From Candidatus Methanoperedentaceae archaeon (GTDB taxonomy: Archaea > Halobacteriota > Methanosarcinia > Methanosarcinales > Methanoperedenaceae), in the NCBI GenBank assembly GCA_003104905.1, contig PQAS01000048.1, positions 1 to 64,000 on the forward strand: a stretch of DNA of 64,000 bases, given 5' to 3'. Of the stretch, positions 1 to 8,893 are shown in pieces. Under the pieces are notes generated by a model that searched no databases, was not told the DNA's origin, and was given only the letters and a program-made list of their open reading frames with translations. A program made the position numbers and the translations under genes. The stretch's first letter is position 1, and each line of letters opens with the position of its first letter.

Positions 1-348
1 TATACCTGCTCCCTGTCCTTCCCAGCCAACTCCCGGTATTTCGATAGTATCGCTCCAGCCTGTTGCAACCCCATTGGAGTTTAGATTCCAGCCTATCTTA
101 TATCTGAACGTATTGGCCCCGGAAGGAGCATCGTACGCCATCAAGATCATATCAGGTTTTGAAACTGTGTCAATTTTCTCAATTGCCAGATCTGCACCCT
201 GTCCTTCCCAGCCAACTCCAGGCACTTCAATGGTCGGAGCCGCGGATCCTGAAATACTGATTGCAGTAAGCACTAATGTAATAGCGACCGCAATACTGAG
301 AATGCAACGGCTCAATTTCTTCATCTTATAGTTTAAAATCTTTCTCAT
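1..348 (-). CDS. Secreted FG-GAP/VCBS-like repeat protein, N-terminal part (cut by window edge)
   Basis: Reads on the minus strand from ATG 348, preceded at the correct spacing by GAGGTGG. It stays open to base 1, so the C-terminus lies outside the window. An N-terminal signal peptide (hydrophobic core about residues 16-34, ending SGSAA) predicts export. The mature part repeats the motif PGVGWEGQGA with a period of 62 residues; the DNA copies lie near 11-36 and 197-224. Between copies comes a KPDMILMAYD segment, resembling the D-G-N-x-K-x-D-L core of FG-GAP/VCBS beta-propeller blades. Such proteins are usually surface-exposed adhesins or binding proteins. The family call rests on this pattern only; specific function unknown. 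Confidence 0.7.
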   Translation of the reverse strand, partial: MRKILNYKMKKLSRCILSIAVAITLVLTAISISGSAAPTIEVPGVGWEGQGADLAIEKIDTVSKPDMILMAYDAPSGANTFRYKIGWNLNSNGVATGWSDTIEIPGVGWEGQGAGI

Positions 349-739
349 TTTCCACCTCACTTTTCTATTGCCCTGACTTCTACGGATTTTGGAACAATTG
401 TTTCTGAATTGAAATTTTCATTGAGATTAAATTCCAATTGATTTCAAACAATCCCCAAATCACACCACACGATTCATCATTGTTTTTTATTATATATAAA
501 CATTTGTGGACTTCATATGAATAAACATATTCTGCATTAATGCAGTTAAAAAATGAACACGAAAATGCAGGAATTAAGTTGACAGTACTGGTTTATTGTG
601 AAATGCAACTTGATATCTGAAATGCCATTGTTAATAACTGTGGAAATTTTTTTCGATGAAATCTACTTAGTCCGGGAAAACCAATACATTTTTTTGGCAA
701 AACCGATATTTATGTTCAAATAAATCAAAATGATATTAA
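349..739. other. Divergent intergenic region with promoters
   Basis: About 390 A+T-rich bases between two divergent genes. No coding pattern or RNA gene was seen. A TATA-like stretch near 703-712 (gatatttatg) lies about 30 bases before ATG 740, which fits a nearly leaderless transcript of the hydrolase gene. The promoter of the leftward repeat protein must also lie here but I cannot place it. Confidence 0.4.
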
Positions 740-1669
740 ATGAAATCCAGACAAAGTAAATCAAGGAAAACAGAAAAAACACCATCCTCCGGTTTGAAGA
801 TTTCCATAATAATTGGAGTGGCACTTATTCTTGTGCTGATTTATGTTCTTATTCCACAGGGAAGTGATAAATGGGGCGTGAATGATGAGGGACTTCTTTC
901 ATATCCGAAGGACCGTGGGGAGGTTGATGTTAAAGTCCTAAAAACCGAACCGGGGCTGGATTATGTTCTTAAGACTGTTTCCTTCCAGAGCAAGGATTAT
1001 ACGGTAAATGGACTCCTTCGCATTCCGGTTAAAGGAAAAAAAATACCTGGTGTGGTAATCCTACCCGGAGCTGCCGTTCCAAAGGAAGGAACACAAACGC
1101 TTGCGGATATCTTTTCCGGGATGGGATATGCCACCATAGGTATTGATCAGCGGAACCGTGGGGGAGTGGATATGGAATATGATTATGATCTATGGAAAAA
1201 TGGAAAAGAGCCGGTGGAGCATAAAATGGTTTTTGATGCACTGCGGGCTGTGGATGTTTTAAGACAGGAGTCTTCGATAGACCCCGGGAAGATAGCAATT
1301 CTTGGTGAGAGCAATGGAGGGCGTTTTGCGATCATTGCAGCAGCAGTCGACCCGGAAATTTCCGGAGTGATAGGCATCAGTATGAGCGGTTATGATACTG
1401 AGTCCCATATCCGTGAAATCAGTAATGCAAATCTCATTAAATTCTATCGTTCGATTGATCCGGAAACCTATCTTAAATTACTTCCTCCAAGAAAAATCGT
1501 GATGCTTCATTCAGTAAATGACACAATTATTCCAATTGATCTTGCCAGGAATACATTCAATAAAGCTATTGATCCAAAACAGTTTTACAGCATTGCCACC
1601 GGCACACATGGATATAGCGAAGGAATGAAGGAGCCTCTTGAAAGAGAATTGAAACGTATGCTTGGGTAG
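740..1669 (+). CDS. Membrane-anchored alpha/beta hydrolase
   Basis: 309-residue protein with a basic N-terminus, one transmembrane anchor (about residues 20-40), then an alpha/beta-hydrolase domain probably facing outward. The nucleophile elbow GESNGG gives the GxSxG Ser; the acid is probably Asp in VNDTIIP and the base His in THGY near the C-terminus, so the triad looks complete. It resembles prolyl oligopeptidase/acyl-peptidase-like or dienelactone hydrolase-like esterases; the substrate cannot be told. It stands alone and converges on the agmatinase gene. A TATA-like element about 30 bases upstream suggests leaderless transcription. Confidence 0.8.
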   Translation: MKSRQSKSRKTEKTPSSGLKISIIIGVALILVLIYVLIPQGSDKWGVNDEGLLSYPKDRGEVDVKVLKTEPGLDYVLKTVSFQSKDYTVNGLLRIPVKGKKIPGVVILPGAAVPKEGTQTLADIFSGMGYATIGIDQRNRGGVDMEYDYDLWKNGKEPVEHKMVFDALRAVDVLRQESSIDPGKIAILGESNGGRFAIIAAAVDPEISGVIGISMSGYDTESHIREISNANLIKFYRSIDPETYLKLLPPRKIVMLHSVNDTIIPIDLARNTFNKAIDPKQFYSIATGTHGYSEGMKEPLERELKRMLG

Positions 1670-1765
1670 CGTCTGTGATGCTCAGGTACTGGAAACCCTG
1701 AATATAGCTAGAAACATTTGCCCTTCAAAAAGTACGGAATACGAATAAAACAGTCAGCAATAGAC

Positions 1766-2623
1766 CTAACCTGTTCTTGCATGCGCAGCTATGAAATCGC
1801 GGACAAGCTTTGCGCCAAGAACGGATGTTCCTCCTGAATCAAATGCAGGAGCGATCTCAACAAGGTCAAAACCTACAACATAAGGCGCAATGGATGCTAT
1901 AACAGCCCTTACATCGCGCGGAGTTATCCCATAGGGTTCGGGTGTTCCAAGAGCAGGCGCATAAGCAGGATCGATCGCATCCATATCTATTGATAAATAT
2001 ACCGGCCCTTTGATATAATCATGAAATTCGGAAATTATTGCCTCGATGCCTTTTGTATGAACATCTTCCGCTGAGAACATCCTGATCTTATTTTTACTAA
2101 CATAATCATATTCATCGCGTGTTCCGCTCCTTATGCCGATAGAGACATATTTAATGGTCAGATCTTCAATTACATGTCTGGATATGCATGCATGGCTGTT
2201 TTTTTCGTTCATGAACTCTTCTCTCATGTCCATGTGTGCATCAAGCACTACAAATCCAAGTTCAGGATATTTATTTTTGCAGGCTTTTACGAATGGATAT
2301 GAAAGTGAATGCTCGCCTCCAAGCATTATTGGGATCTTCCCATCATTGACAAATTTATCAGCATGTTTTGAGATGGACAACAGAGTCTCATCGATTCTGT
2401 CAGCGACTTCAAGATTGCCGGCATCATGGATATCCACATCTGCCAGGTCATAATCAAAAAAACTACTATATGTCTCAAAACTATATGATGCCGCTCTCAT
2501 CTCATCAGGTGCCAGCCTGCTCCCGAGCCTGTAACTTGAAGTGCCATCAAACGGCACCCCGCAAATCACATAATGGGCTTTTTCATAATCGGAATTTGCA
2601 TCCGCGAAAATGATCTTATCCAT
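1766..2623 (-). CDS. speB: Agmatinase / arginase-family ureohydrolase
   Basis: 285-residue ureohydrolase with all manganese-binding motifs: GGEHSL (His105), DAHMD (Asp128, His130, Asp132) and SIDMDAIDP. The predicted reaction is agmatine to putrescine plus urea. Its ATG directly abuts the stop codon of the aIF5A gene, so the two are co-transcribed and probably translationally coupled. In haloarchaea, published work proposes that aIF5A is first modified with agmatine and that an agmatinase-like enzyme then trims the side chain toward (deoxy)hypusine. The gene pairing here makes that role as likely as free polyamine synthesis. Substrate not provable from sequence. Confidence 0.9.
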   Translation of the reverse strand: MDKIIFADANSDYEKAHYVICGVPFDGTSSYRLGSRLAPDEMRAASYSFETYSSFFDYDLADVDIHDAGNLEVADRIDETLLSISKHADKFVNDGKIPIMLGGEHSLSYPFVKACKNKYPELGFVVLDAHMDMREEFMNEKNSHACISRHVIEDLTIKYVSIGIRSGTRDEYDYVSKNKIRMFSAEDVHTKGIEAIISEFHDYIKGPVYLSIDMDAIDPAYAPALGTPEPYGITPRDVRAVIASIAPYVVGFDLVEIAPAFDSGGTSVLGAKLVRDFIAAHARTG

Positions 2624-3010
2624 CTAAATACGCATGTCGATTTTCATTTTACCCATGGAGATCAAATATGAAATATCTTTTCCAGCTTCAACCTTATCTT
2701 TTAGATCTTCCGGTATTTTTAGCTCAAGTGTAGAATAGTCGGCCATATCCATGATCTGGCATACATCGCCCTTTACCGCCAGGACCTGTCCGTTCTTCCT
2801 TTCTACGATTGGGACATAAGTCTTATCCGTAACCGGCTGAACGATCGAGCGTTTTGTGCCGTCAAAAATGCCTATAGCATCGATCCTGGCTTTTGCCGAG
2901 CCATGTTTTCCAGTTTTTGCATGAGAAATACTTTTAATAACACAGGGTTCTTCATCTATTAAGACATATTTTCCTTCTTTTAATGTCCGGACTTCAACTT
3001 GTTCCTTCAT
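2624..3010 (-). CDS. eif5A: Translation initiation factor aIF5A
   Basis: 128-residue aIF5A, the archaeal counterpart of eIF5A/EF-P, which relieves ribosome stalling. The hypusination loop is intact (SHAKTGKHGSAK, modified Lys expected at residue 35). An N-terminal KOW-like barrel is followed by the C-terminal OB fold. Length is normal. The gene has an AAGGAG ribosome site just before ATG 3010 and a TATA-like sequence (aatatataag on the minus strand) near 3040-3050. It is divergent from the RNase P genes and is followed without gap by the agmatinase gene. Confidence 0.96.
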   Translation of the reverse strand: MKEQVEVRTLKEGKYVLIDEEPCVIKSISHAKTGKHGSAKARIDAIGIFDGTKRSIVQPVTDKTYVPIVERKNGQVLAVKGDVCQIMDMADYSTLELKIPEDLKDKVEAGKDISYLISMGKMKIDMRI

Positions 3011-3107
3011 TGTTTAATCTCCTTGCCTCATGATAGCTTCTTATATATTAAATATGTCGTTCATAATGACATAACTATATCATTCGTAAGTAATATAAAG
3101 CCGGATA

Positions 3108-3761
3108 ATGTCGCAGTTTGATCATAAATTCTATGACTTTTTAACACATCCTGACAGTCCCGGCCAGATGGCAGCAGAAGCAAAGAGGTATGGCTATTCG
3201 GGAATAGTCGTGACCAGCTCCAAAACGAATGAAGAAATTCTTCTTCCGGAAGATTTTTCTATTTATAAGGGTATTGAGATACAGGCAAAGCCATCAAGGA
3301 TCCGGGAACAAATAAAAAAATTAAAGAACTCAGGTATTATCTCGATAGTGAGAGGAGGGGAAGAAGAAATAAACCGGGCAGCTGTGGAATCTGTCGGTCT
3401 TGACATACTTTTGCAGCCTCTTGAATTTAATAATGTTCTTGCAAAAGCCGCAAGCGATCATTCTATAGCTATCGGATTCAACCTTGGCTCACTTATAAAA
3501 CTTAAGGGGGATGCGCGGATAAGGGAATTGAATTATATGAAAACCAATATCAAACATGCCAGGAAATACAATCTCGAAATGATCCTCACAGGTGATTCCG
3601 GTTCGGTTTATGACCTTCGTTCCCCCAGGGAAATGGCGGCGCTTTCAAGCCTTTTCGGGATGACGCAATCCGAAGCTGTTGATGCAATGAGCGCTATTCC
3701 CCTGGGTATCCTTCGAAGGAAAAGCCCCAATTATGTCCAGGAGGGTATTGAAATATTATGA
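3108..3761 (+). CDS. rnp3: RNase P protein component 3 (Rpp30)
   Basis: 217-residue homolog of archaeal/eukaryal Rpp30, a TIM-barrel protein subunit of RNase P, which removes 5' leaders from pre-tRNAs. Recognised from the N-terminal KFYDFLTHP segment, the GYSGIVVTSS strand and the C-terminal segment ending in a P-N-Y-V pattern. It opens the exosome/proteasome superoperon and overlaps the next gene (rnp2) by 4 bases (ATGA), the usual Rpp30-Pop5 order in euryarchaea; Rpp30 and Pop5 bind each other in the holoenzyme. Confidence 0.95.
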   Translation: MSQFDHKFYDFLTHPDSPGQMAAEAKRYGYSGIVVTSSKTNEEILLPEDFSIYKGIEIQAKPSRIREQIKKLKNSGIISIVRGGEEEINRAAVESVGLDILLQPLEFNNVLAKAASDHSIAIGFNLGSLIKLKGDARIRELNYMKTNIKHARKYNLEMILTGDSGSVYDLRSPREMAALSSLFGMTQSEAVDAMSAIPLGILRRKSPNYVQEGIEIL

Positions 3762-4120
3762 AAACCCTGCCAACCTTACGTGAAAAAAAGAGGTATTTAG
3801 CGTTTGAAATTAATTCGGAGAATTCTATTTTAAGGCAGGACCTGGTCAGGGAGATCTCAAATTCGATAATATCCCTATTCGGTGATATTGGAGCAAGCCA
3901 GATAAGACCCGCATTAATGTCTTTTGAAGGGAGATCAGGAATACTTCGCTGCGCCCGGGAAAAAACAGTTGAAACAAGGGCAGGTCTGGCCTGTATCAAT
4001 AATATTCGGGGAATACGTGTTTCTATCCGGGTACTTGGCATATCCGGTACCATTAAAGGTGCAACGGAAAAGTTTATACAACAATCACTCATTAAAGAGT
4101 CAGAACCAGAAAGGAGATGA
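3758..4120 (+). CDS. rnp2: RNase P protein component 2 (Pop5)
   Basis: 120-residue Pop5 homolog, the partner of Rpp30 in the RNase P core. Typical features are the KKRYLAFEI start, the FGDIGASQI segment and the GRSGILRC strand of an RRM-like fold. The start overlaps the rnp3 stop codon. The stop at 4118-4120 sits within the GGAGATGA ribosome site used by the proteasome gene, so translation of the three genes is closely coupled. Confidence 0.95.
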   Translation: MKTLPTLREKKRYLAFEINSENSILRQDLVREISNSIISLFGDIGASQIRPALMSFEGRSGILRCAREKTVETRAGLACINNIRGIRVSIRVLGISGTIKGATEKFIQQSLIKESEPERR

Positions 4121-4124
4121 TAAT

Positions 4125-4898
4125 ATGCAAATGGCACCACAAATGGGATATGACAGGGCAATAACTGTTTTCAGTCCTGATGGAAGATTGTTTCAGGTCG
4201 AATATGCGCGTGAAGCGGTCAAACGCGGAACAACGGCAGTTGGGGTTAAAGCCGTGGATGGGGTGGCACTATTGGTTGATAAGCGTGTTACCAGTAAATT
4301 ACTTGAGGCGGAATCAATTGAAAAGATATTCCAGATTGATGATCATATCGGTGCTGCCTCATCAGGTCTTGTTGCCGATGCCAGGGCACTGATAGATCGA
4401 GCCCGCGTTGAAGCCCAGATAAATAAAGTAACTTATGATGAACCCATAGGTGTTGAGGTACTCTCCAAGAAGATATGTGATTTCAAGCAATCGTATACAC
4501 AATATGGTGGGGTTAGACCTTTTGGAACTGCTCTTCTTATTGCTGGAGTTGACGATCACAAGGCAAGACTTTTTGAAACCGATCCCAGCGGCGCTCTCCT
4601 TGAATATAAGGCCACAAGCATCGGTTCGGGCAGGACCGAGACCATGGAGGTCTTCGAGAAAAAATATACTGATAATATCAAACTGGAAGATGCAATTATT
4701 CTCGGGCTGGATGCGCTTCACAGCACGACCGAAGGAGTTTTTAACGCTTCAACAATAGAAGTGGGGATAATTGAACTTTCAACCAGGAAATTCAGGAAAC
4801 TCACCCCTTCGGAAGTGGAGAAATATGTTGAAAGGGTTATAAAGATGCATGCTTCTGAAACCAAGGGAAAGGATAAGAAAAAGAAAGCAGAAGAGTGA
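4125..4898 (+). CDS. psmA: Proteasome alpha subunit
   Basis: 257-residue alpha subunit of the 20S proteasome, forming the outer gating rings. The start at ATG 4125 is chosen because GGAGATGA lies 4 bases upstream and the protein then begins with the family sequence [20 protein letters not shown]; the frame remains open further upstream but that stretch is rnp2 in another frame. The N-terminal H0 helix and [12 protein letters not shown] gate segment are intact, and the tail is very Lys/Glu-rich. The beta subunit is not in the window. Location inside an exosome operon is the known euryarchaeal arrangement linking RNA decay and proteolysis. Confidence 0.97.
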   Translation: MQMAPQMGYDRAITVFSPDGRLFQVEYAREAVKRGTTAVGVKAVDGVALLVDKRVTSKLLEAESIEKIFQIDDHIGAASSGLVADARALIDRARVEAQINKVTYDEPIGVEVLSKKICDFKQSYTQYGGVRPFGTALLIAGVDDHKARLFETDPSGALLEYKATSIGSGRTETMEVFEKKYTDNIKLEDAIILGLDALHSTTEGVFNASTIEVGIIELSTRKFRKLTPSEVEKYVERVIKMHASETKGKDKKKKAEE

Positions 4899-4904
4899 GT
4901 GAAT

Positions 4905-5600
4905 ATGGTTACTCTAGATGAGTCCATAATAGCGCGTCTTAAGACCCATGGGAAAACTTTTGAGGTTTTTGTAGAACCGGAGGGAGCACTGGCCCTAAAA
5001 AAGGGTGATTCTGTAAAGATCGAGAATATCCTGGCGGTGGAAGATGTGTTCCTTGATGCCAGGAATGGTGACAGGCCTGCTGAACAGGATGTAATTAACG
5101 CATTCGGTACAACCGATGCATTGAAGATCGCAGAAAAAATCGTCATGGAAGGAGAGCTTCATCTTACAACTGAACAGAAAAAGAAGCTGCAGGACGAAAA
5201 AAAACATAGAGTAATAAGCATCATTGCGACCAATGCCATCAATCCCCAGACAAAGGGGCCGCATCCGCCCGCACGGATCGAAGCCGCCATTAATGAAGCT
5301 GGGGTGCATATTGATCCCATGAAAAATGTGGATGAACTCGTAGAGATCGCAATGAAGGCTATAAGGCCCCTCATACCGATACGTTTTGAGGAAGTAAAGA
5401 TCGCAATCAAGCTTCCGGCGCAATTCGCTACAAAAGCATACGGCAGTGTTGCAGGATTTGGAGCCCTGACAAAGCAGGAATGGCAAAATGACGGTTCCTG
5501 GATAGGGGTTATAACAATTCCGGCAGGAAGGCAGGATGAACTGTATAGTCTCCTGAACCGGCTAACAAAAGGGAGTGCGGAGACAAAGTTCTTAAAGTGA
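4905..5600 (+). CDS. sdo1: Ribosome maturation factor SDO1 (SBDS homolog)
   Basis: 231-residue SBDS-family protein: N-terminal FYSH domain (starting MVTLDESIIARLK), central helical bundle with the INPQTKGPHPPARIE motif, and C-terminal RRM-like domain ending FLK. It acts in late 50S maturation by helping release the anti-association factor aIF6. ATG 4905 is preferred to an in-frame GTG at 4899 because homologs begin MVxLD and the GAGTGAGTG stretch can then serve as ribosome site. Sits between psmA and rrp4, the conserved archaeal order. Confidence 0.95.
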   Translation: MVTLDESIIARLKTHGKTFEVFVEPEGALALKKGDSVKIENILAVEDVFLDARNGDRPAEQDVINAFGTTDALKIAEKIVMEGELHLTTEQKKKLQDEKKHRVISIIATNAINPQTKGPHPPARIEAAINEAGVHIDPMKNVDELVEIAMKAIRPLIPIRFEEVKIAIKLPAQFATKAYGSVAGFGALTKQEWQNDGSWIGVITIPAGRQDELYSLLNRLTKGSAETKFLK

Positions 5601-5605
5601 TGTAA

Positions 5606-6451
5606 ATGGAAAAAAAATTAGTAATTCCGGGTGATTTCTTATCAGATGATGTAAAGCTTGCTGATGAGGGTACATATATTGAAGATAGTAAAGTATTTTC
5701 ATCTGTCTTTGGAATAGCATCTTTGAAAAACCAGATCAAAGTCGTGCCGCTCTCAGGCAAATATATACCCAGGCAGGGCGACCTTATCATAGGTATTATT
5801 ACCGAAGTCTCTTTTTCTAACTGGATAGTGGATATTCGTTCCCCGTATGAGGGTTTACTGCATATCTCCGAGTTCCCAAGAAGAATAGACAACTCGGAAA
5901 TGTCAAAATACCTTAAAGTCGGTGATTCAATAATGACGCTAGTTAAGGATGTTGACTCGATCATGAAGGTAGAACTTACATTGAATGACCAGAGACTGAG
6001 GCAGATAAAAGACGGACGGGTAATTGAAGTTACGCCTTCCAAGGTGCCAAGACTAATAGGCAGAAGCGGCTCCATGATCGCTATGCTTAAGAATGAGACA
6101 AATTGTAATATATTTATCGGGCAGAATGGAAGAGTATGGCTTACAGGCAAAGAAAAGAATCTCGATCTTGCTGCCAGGACGATCCAGAAAATAGAGAAAG
6201 AATCTCATATTCCGGGTTTGACAGACAGGATAGTTAAGTTTTTGAAAGAAGAAAAAGGGATACCGGTAAAAGGACCGGCAAAAAGGAAAGTGGAAAAAGA
6301 AGCGGTTAAGAAGATAGAACCGGAACCTGTCCAGGAAATGACCAGTGAAGAAACAGCAACCGAAGAAACGCCAAGAGAAGAAGCAGAAGAACCCGGGAAG
6401 GTTGAAGAGAATAAATCCGGTGGAATCCTGGATGAACTGCTGGATAAATAA
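5606..6451 (+). CDS. rrp4: Exosome RNA-binding subunit Rrp4
   Basis: 281-residue cap subunit of the archaeal exosome. It shows the N-terminal domain (VIPGDFLS), an S1 domain (about residues 60-135, GIITEVSFSNWIVDI) and a KH domain with the motif RLIGRSGSMI. The cap recruits RNA to the Rrp41-Rrp42 hexamer. Residues from about 225 to the end form a Lys- then Glu-rich low-complexity tail, longer than in many homologs and probably disordered. First of three consecutive exosome genes. Confidence 0.96.
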   Translation: MEKKLVIPGDFLSDDVKLADEGTYIEDSKVFSSVFGIASLKNQIKVVPLSGKYIPRQGDLIIGIITEVSFSNWIVDIRSPYEGLLHISEFPRRIDNSEMSKYLKVGDSIMTLVKDVDSIMKVELTLNDQRLRQIKDGRVIEVTPSKVPRLIGRSGSMIAMLKNETNCNIFIGQNGRVWLTGKEKNLDLAARTIQKIEKESHIPGLTDRIVKFLKEEKGIPVKGPAKRKVEKEAVKKIEPEPVQEMTSEETATEETPREEAEEPGKVEENKSGGILDELLDK

Positions 6452-6503
6452 TATGTTTTGTATGAAATTATGAGGAAAGAGGAAGAAAGAGAAGAGGAAT
6501 CTT

Positions 6504-7235
6504 ATGGTAAAACCAGAAAAGTTAATTGAAAACGGTATTCGCCTTGATGGCAGAAAACCAGATGAAATCAGACCCATAAAAATAAAGGTGGGCGTATTGA
6601 ACAGAGCTGACGGTTCATGTTATTTTGAATTCGGAGGAAACAAAGTAATTGCAGCGGTATACGGTCCTCGAGAGGTACATCCCCGCCATATGCAGAAATC
6701 AAACAGCGCAGTTGTGCGATATAGATATAATATGGCATCGTTCTCAGTTGAAGATAGAAAACGCCCGGGGCCCGACAGGAGAAGTATCGAAGTGTCAAAG
6801 GTTAGCAGGGAAGCGCTGGAACCTGTGATATTTCAGGAATATTTCCCCCGTTCAGCCATAGATATCTTTGTAGAAGTTCTTCAGGCGGATGCAGGTACAA
6901 GGACGGCGGGAATTAACGCAGCATCTATTGCCCTGGCTGATGCAGGCATACCAATGAAAAGCCTGGTTTCGGCATGTGCTGTTGGAAAAGTCGATGATAC
7001 GCTTGTTCTTGACCTGAATAAAGATGAAGATAACTATGGACAGGCAGATATGCCTATAGCCATGACGCCTGATGGAAATATCACGCTTTTGCAGATGGAC
7101 GGTCATCTCACCAGGGAAGAATTCAAAGAAGGGCTTGAGATGGCAAAAAAAGGATGTCTTATGATAGCTGAAATGCAAAGAGCCGCACTCCTGGAGAAAT
7201 ATTCTTCCCTTATAGAAGGTGAAGTCAATGAGTAA
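6504..7235 (+). CDS. rrp41: Exosome catalytic subunit Rrp41
   Basis: 243-residue RNase PH-fold subunit with phosphorolytic 3'-to-5' exoribonuclease and RNA-tailing activity. Recognised from [13 protein letters not shown] at the N-terminus, the GPREVHPRH phosphate-binding loop, and [13 protein letters not shown] with [14 protein letters not shown] carrying the catalytic Asp residues. It overlaps rrp42 by 8 bases. The GAGGAAT ribosome site is a few bases before ATG. Confidence 0.97.
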   Translation: MVKPEKLIENGIRLDGRKPDEIRPIKIKVGVLNRADGSCYFEFGGNKVIAAVYGPREVHPRHMQKSNSAVVRYRYNMASFSVEDRKRPGPDRRSIEVSKVSREALEPVIFQEYFPRSAIDIFVEVLQADAGTRTAGINAASIALADAGIPMKSLVSACAVGKVDDTLVLDLNKDEDNYGQADMPIAMTPDGNITLLQMDGHLTREEFKEGLEMAKKGCLMIAEMQRAALLEKYSSLIEGEVNE

Positions 7236-8007
7236 CGAAATAATGTCCGAACTTCGGAAAGATTATATTTATAATCTCATGATAAAAGGGGAGAGAGAGG
7301 ATGGGCGCAAATTCGACGAGTACAGGGAGATAACAATTGACACAAATGTTATTGAAAAGGCGGAAGGCTCCGCGCGCGTCAAACTCGGGGACACGCATCT
7401 TGTCGTAGGTGTTAAGATCCAGACAGGTACACCTTTCCCCGATACACCTGACCAGGGAGTGATCATCACTAACCTGGAACTTATTCCTCTTGCTTCGCCT
7501 GTGTTTGAATCAGGTCCTCCGAGGGAAGATGCCATTGAACTTGCAAGAGTAGTGGACAGGGGCATCCGTGAATCTGAGTCAATTGACCTTTCCAAGCTGT
7601 GTATAACACCAGGCGAAAAAGTCTGGATGGTTTTCATTGATGTGCATGTACTTGACGATGGCGGAAACATTATGGATGCAGCATCTCTGGGGGCTATAGC
7701 TGCTCTTATGACCGCAAAATTGCCCGCACAAAGGTTTGGCGTGGGCGAAGATACGCCGGTTCCAATGAGGGATGTTCCTGTGGCTGTAACGGCGGTCGAG
7801 ATAGGAGGGACCATAATGCTTGACCCTTCGCTGAATGAACAAAGCATAGCAGGAACAAAATTGACCGTAATTTCCAATCAGGATGGGGGATTATCCGGCA
7901 TGCAAAAAAGTGGTGTTCTTCCACTTACGACCGAACAGATAAATTATATAGTGGATATTTCAATTGAGAAGGCAAAAGAATTAAGAGAAAAATTCCTGGA
8001 GATATAA
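7228..8007 (+). CDS. rrp42: Exosome non-catalytic subunit Rrp42
   Basis: 259-residue RNase PH-fold partner of Rrp41; the alternating hexamer is the core of the archaeal exosome. Typical features are [13 protein letters not shown] and the [12 protein letters not shown] strand; the catalytic acidic residues of Rrp41 are absent, as usual for Rrp42. ATG 7228 is chosen over in-frame GTG 7219 because AAGGTG (7216-7221) gives a properly spaced ribosome site. The start lies inside the end of rrp41. Confidence 0.97.
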   Translation: MSNEIMSELRKDYIYNLMIKGEREDGRKFDEYREITIDTNVIEKAEGSARVKLGDTHLVVGVKIQTGTPFPDTPDQGVIITNLELIPLASPVFESGPPREDAIELARVVDRGIRESESIDLSKLCITPGEKVWMVFIDVHVLDDGGNIMDAASLGAIAALMTAKLPAQRFGVGEDTPVPMRDVPVAVTAVEIGGTIMLDPSLNEQSIAGTKLTVISNQDGGLSGMQKSGVLPLTTEQINYIVDISIEKAKELREKFLEI

Positions 8008-8009
8008 TC

Positions 8010-8318
8010 ATGGCTAAAATCAGTTCAAAAGGACATAAATCAAGATCGGCCGGAAGATTTGGTGTAAGATACGGAACCAAGAGCCGAAAACTTATTGCAG
8101 ATATTGAAGAAAAAATGCATGCCGAATATACATGTTCAAAATGCGGTGCAAAGAAAATTTCAAGGATCGGGACAGGTATATGGCAATGTAAGAAATGTGA
8201 ACACACTTTTGCGGGAGGCTCATATGTTCCTCAAAGTCCGGCGCATATGACAGTCTTAAGAGCGGTTCAGGGTGTAAAAACTGAAATTTCCAAGCAAATG
8301 GCACAAGGAAAAGCATAA
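8010..8318 (+). CDS. rpl37ae: 50S ribosomal protein L37Ae
   Basis: 102-residue L37Ae with a C4 zinc ribbon (CSKCG ... CKKC). The Arg/Lys-rich start (RSAGRFGVRYG) is the rRNA-binding tail typical of the family. Follows rrp42 by 2 bases and precedes rpoP, an order conserved in many archaea. Confidence 0.96.
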   Translation: MAKISSKGHKSRSAGRFGVRYGTKSRKLIADIEEKMHAEYTCSKCGAKKISRIGTGIWQCKKCEHTFAGGSYVPQSPAHMTVLRAVQGVKTEISKQMAQGKA

Positions 8319-8330
8319 TAAGGATTCAGT

Positions 8331-8468
8331 ATGGTTTATAAATGTACCCGTTGCAAGCGGGCAGTGGAGATAGATTATGAATATAGCGGTGTCCGTTGCC
8401 CTTATTGCGGCCACCGTATCCTGGTAAAGGAAAGACCTGTACTTGTTAAACAGGTCAAAGCTGAATGA
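8331..8468 (+). CDS. rpoP: DNA-directed RNA polymerase subunit P (Rpb12 homolog)
   Basis: 45-residue zinc-ribbon subunit of RNA polymerase: [10 protein letters not shown] ... [10 protein letters not shown], two CxxC pairs. The length is normal for archaeal RpoP. AAGGA lies upstream, and the TGA stop (8466-8468) overlaps the ATG of the Brix gene at 8465, so the two are translationally coupled. Confidence 0.95.
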   Translation: MVYKCTRCKRAVEIDYEYSGVRCPYCGHRILVKERPVLVKQVKAE

Positions 8469-8893
8469 TCGTTACCACTGCACGAAAACCATCATCAAAA
8501 ACACGAATATTCTGTAAACATTTAGGCCGGTTCACAGGTTGGACATATGTGACCCGTGGAAAAGCCAGCCTTTTAGAGTTTGCAGATAAACCTTTTTTAT
8601 TAGTAGGCGAATACAAAGGAAACCCTGGCAGCTTTAGTTTTTTTTTGAAAGGTAAATGTGTTCTCTCAATCCGCGCCAATGTATCACTCGATAGGGATAT
8701 CGGTATTGGAAATGAACCTGTAATCCAGGGAGATAATTCTATGGCACTTGATCTAATTAAAATAACAGGATTAAGAACAGGAGAAAAGTCAAAAAGGATT
8801 ATCCTGGTTAATGATAATATTGAATTTATTGATGATGGTGAATCATATATCAAATTAAAAGTACTGGAAGTACGGGGCGAGGGCAGTGTTTGA
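8465..8893 (+). CDS. Brix-domain ribosome biogenesis protein (archaeal Imp4-like)
   Basis: 142-residue short Brix-domain protein. The start, [20 protein letters not shown], is the characteristic archaeal Imp4-like opening. Eukaryotic relatives (Imp4, Rpf1, Ssf1) act in pre-rRNA processing; the archaeal protein is thought to act in ribosome assembly but the exact role is unsettled. Overlaps rpoP by 4 bases and the downstream gene by 8 bases. Confidence 0.85.
   Translation: MIVTTARKPSSKTRIFCKHLGRFTGWTYVTRGKASLLEFADKPFLLVGEYKGNPGSFSFFLKGKCVLSIRANVSLDRDIGIGNEPVIQGDNSMALDLIKITGLRTGEKSKRIILVNDNIEFIDDGESYIKLKVLEVRGEGSV

Noticed and set aside
74-331. Rightward 85-codon open frame at the left edge
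   Set aside because: The opposite strand encodes a signal peptide, a ribosome site and a 62-residue repeat through the same bases, so the rightward frame is a shadow.
3924-4124. Long N-terminal extension of the proteasome alpha subunit
   Set aside because: The stretch is rnp2 in another frame. The GGAGATGA ribosome site and family-type start are at 4113-4127.
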